Shown here: positions 63,835-64,000 of the stretch, in pieces
Numbering within the stretch: the first letter of the stretch is position 1
Layout of the letters: every line of letters begins with the position of its first letter
DNA from: Thiosocius sp963753845
GTDB taxonomy: Bacteria; Pseudomonadota; Gammaproteobacteria; Chromatiales; Chromatiaceae
NCBI GenBank assembly: GCA_963753845.1
Contig: CAVWEI010000004.1
Coordinates: 62,001-126,000, forward strand
Length of the DNA stretch: 64,000 bases
Reading direction: 5' to 3'
The notes under the pieces: generated by a model
Told to the model about the DNA's origin: nothing
Database searches by the model: none
What the model saw: the letters and a program-made list of their open reading frames with translations, nothing else
Position numbers and translations under genes: made by a program

Positions 63835-64000
63835 TCAGTCCAAGAACGCCAGGATGGTCGCTATCGCGCGCGTAAACTCGTCGAAGGAGTGGGGTTTGAC
63901 GATGTAGTCGTCGACATCGTATTCGAATGCGGCAGTCCGGTCTTTCGGCTCGTTGGACGAAGTCAGGACGATGATGCGCAATTCCTTGAGTTCGGGGTCC
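63835..64000 (-). CDS. Response regulator receiver domain, 3' part only
   Basis: The minus strand encodes the last 55 residues of a receiver domain. It has the Thr/Ser motif IVLTSSNEPKDR (beta-4), YDVDDYIVKPHSFDEF (Lys switch in beta-5) and a final helix ending AFLD before TGA. The start and phospho-acceptor Asp lie beyond the window edge. Confidence 0.85.
   Translation of the reverse strand, partial: DPELKELRIIVLTSSNEPKDRTAAFEYDVDDYIVKPHSFDEFTRAIATILAFLD

Overview
The window looks like a chromosomal segment of a GC-rich gammaproteobacterium, most likely a sulfur-oxidising Chromatiales-type organism. That placement is an inference from gene content: the polar-flagellum gene order fliLMNOPQR-flhBA-flhF-flhG-fliA-cheY-motCD of the Pseudomonas/Vibrio type, queA-tgt-yajC-secDF, a sulfide:quinone reductase-like flavoprotein, an ETHE1-type sulfur dioxygenase, a TauE-type exporter and class I PHA synthase. 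No rRNA is present to fix the taxonomy.

Region 1 (1-12 kb) is an energy-conservation operon preceded by a perfect FNR/ANR-type site. A very large pyruvate:ferredoxin oxidoreductase (PFOR) with its own C-terminal ferredoxin domain lies between rnfB and rnfC. It is followed by rnfC-D-G, a 24-codon ORF, rnfE, rnfA, a small membrane-anchored Cys-rich protein and a ferredoxin-NADP reductase. The layout suggests one unit linking pyruvate, ferredoxin, NAD(P)H and a transmembrane ion gradient.

Region 2 (12-31 kb) holds a nucleoside-gate permease, an ODP-like metallo-beta-lactamase protein, one copy of a 258-bp inverted-repeat element, tRNA-Leu(CAA), queA-tgt-yajC-secDF with a candidate antisense-strand sRNA between queA and tgt, metY, a HerA-type ATPase, the SQR-like protein, TauE, a Kv-type channel, an ABC-2 exporter, a UMF1-type MFS protein and a YugP-type metallopeptidase.

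Region 3 (31.8-45.7 kb) is the flagellar export, switch and motor cluster behind a near-perfect sigma-54 promoter. A second copy of the 258-bp element sits exactly at the flhB stop codon. The cheZ, cheA, cheB and cheW genes usual at this position in Pseudomonas are missing.

Region 4 (45.8-64 kb) is mixed: DUF4197, MscS, AsmA, a methyltransferase, two YbaK-type deacylases, tRNA-Ser(GGA) followed by an array of structured repeats and tRNA 3'-end copies, a DUF1778/GNAT toxin-antitoxin pair, an IS200-type element, fumC, a PEBP protein, sulfur dioxygenase, PRC-barrel protein, phaC, a histone-deacetylase-like enzyme, a DUF1269 protein and a partial response regulator.

At least seven conserved genes or gene halves are broken by single-base indels (PFOR, rnfC, rnfD twice, rnfE, secD, DUF4197). 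Six are one-base insertions, often in G or T runs, and one is a deletion. Uncorrected sequencing error is the likeliest cause, so these genes are annotated across the breaks.
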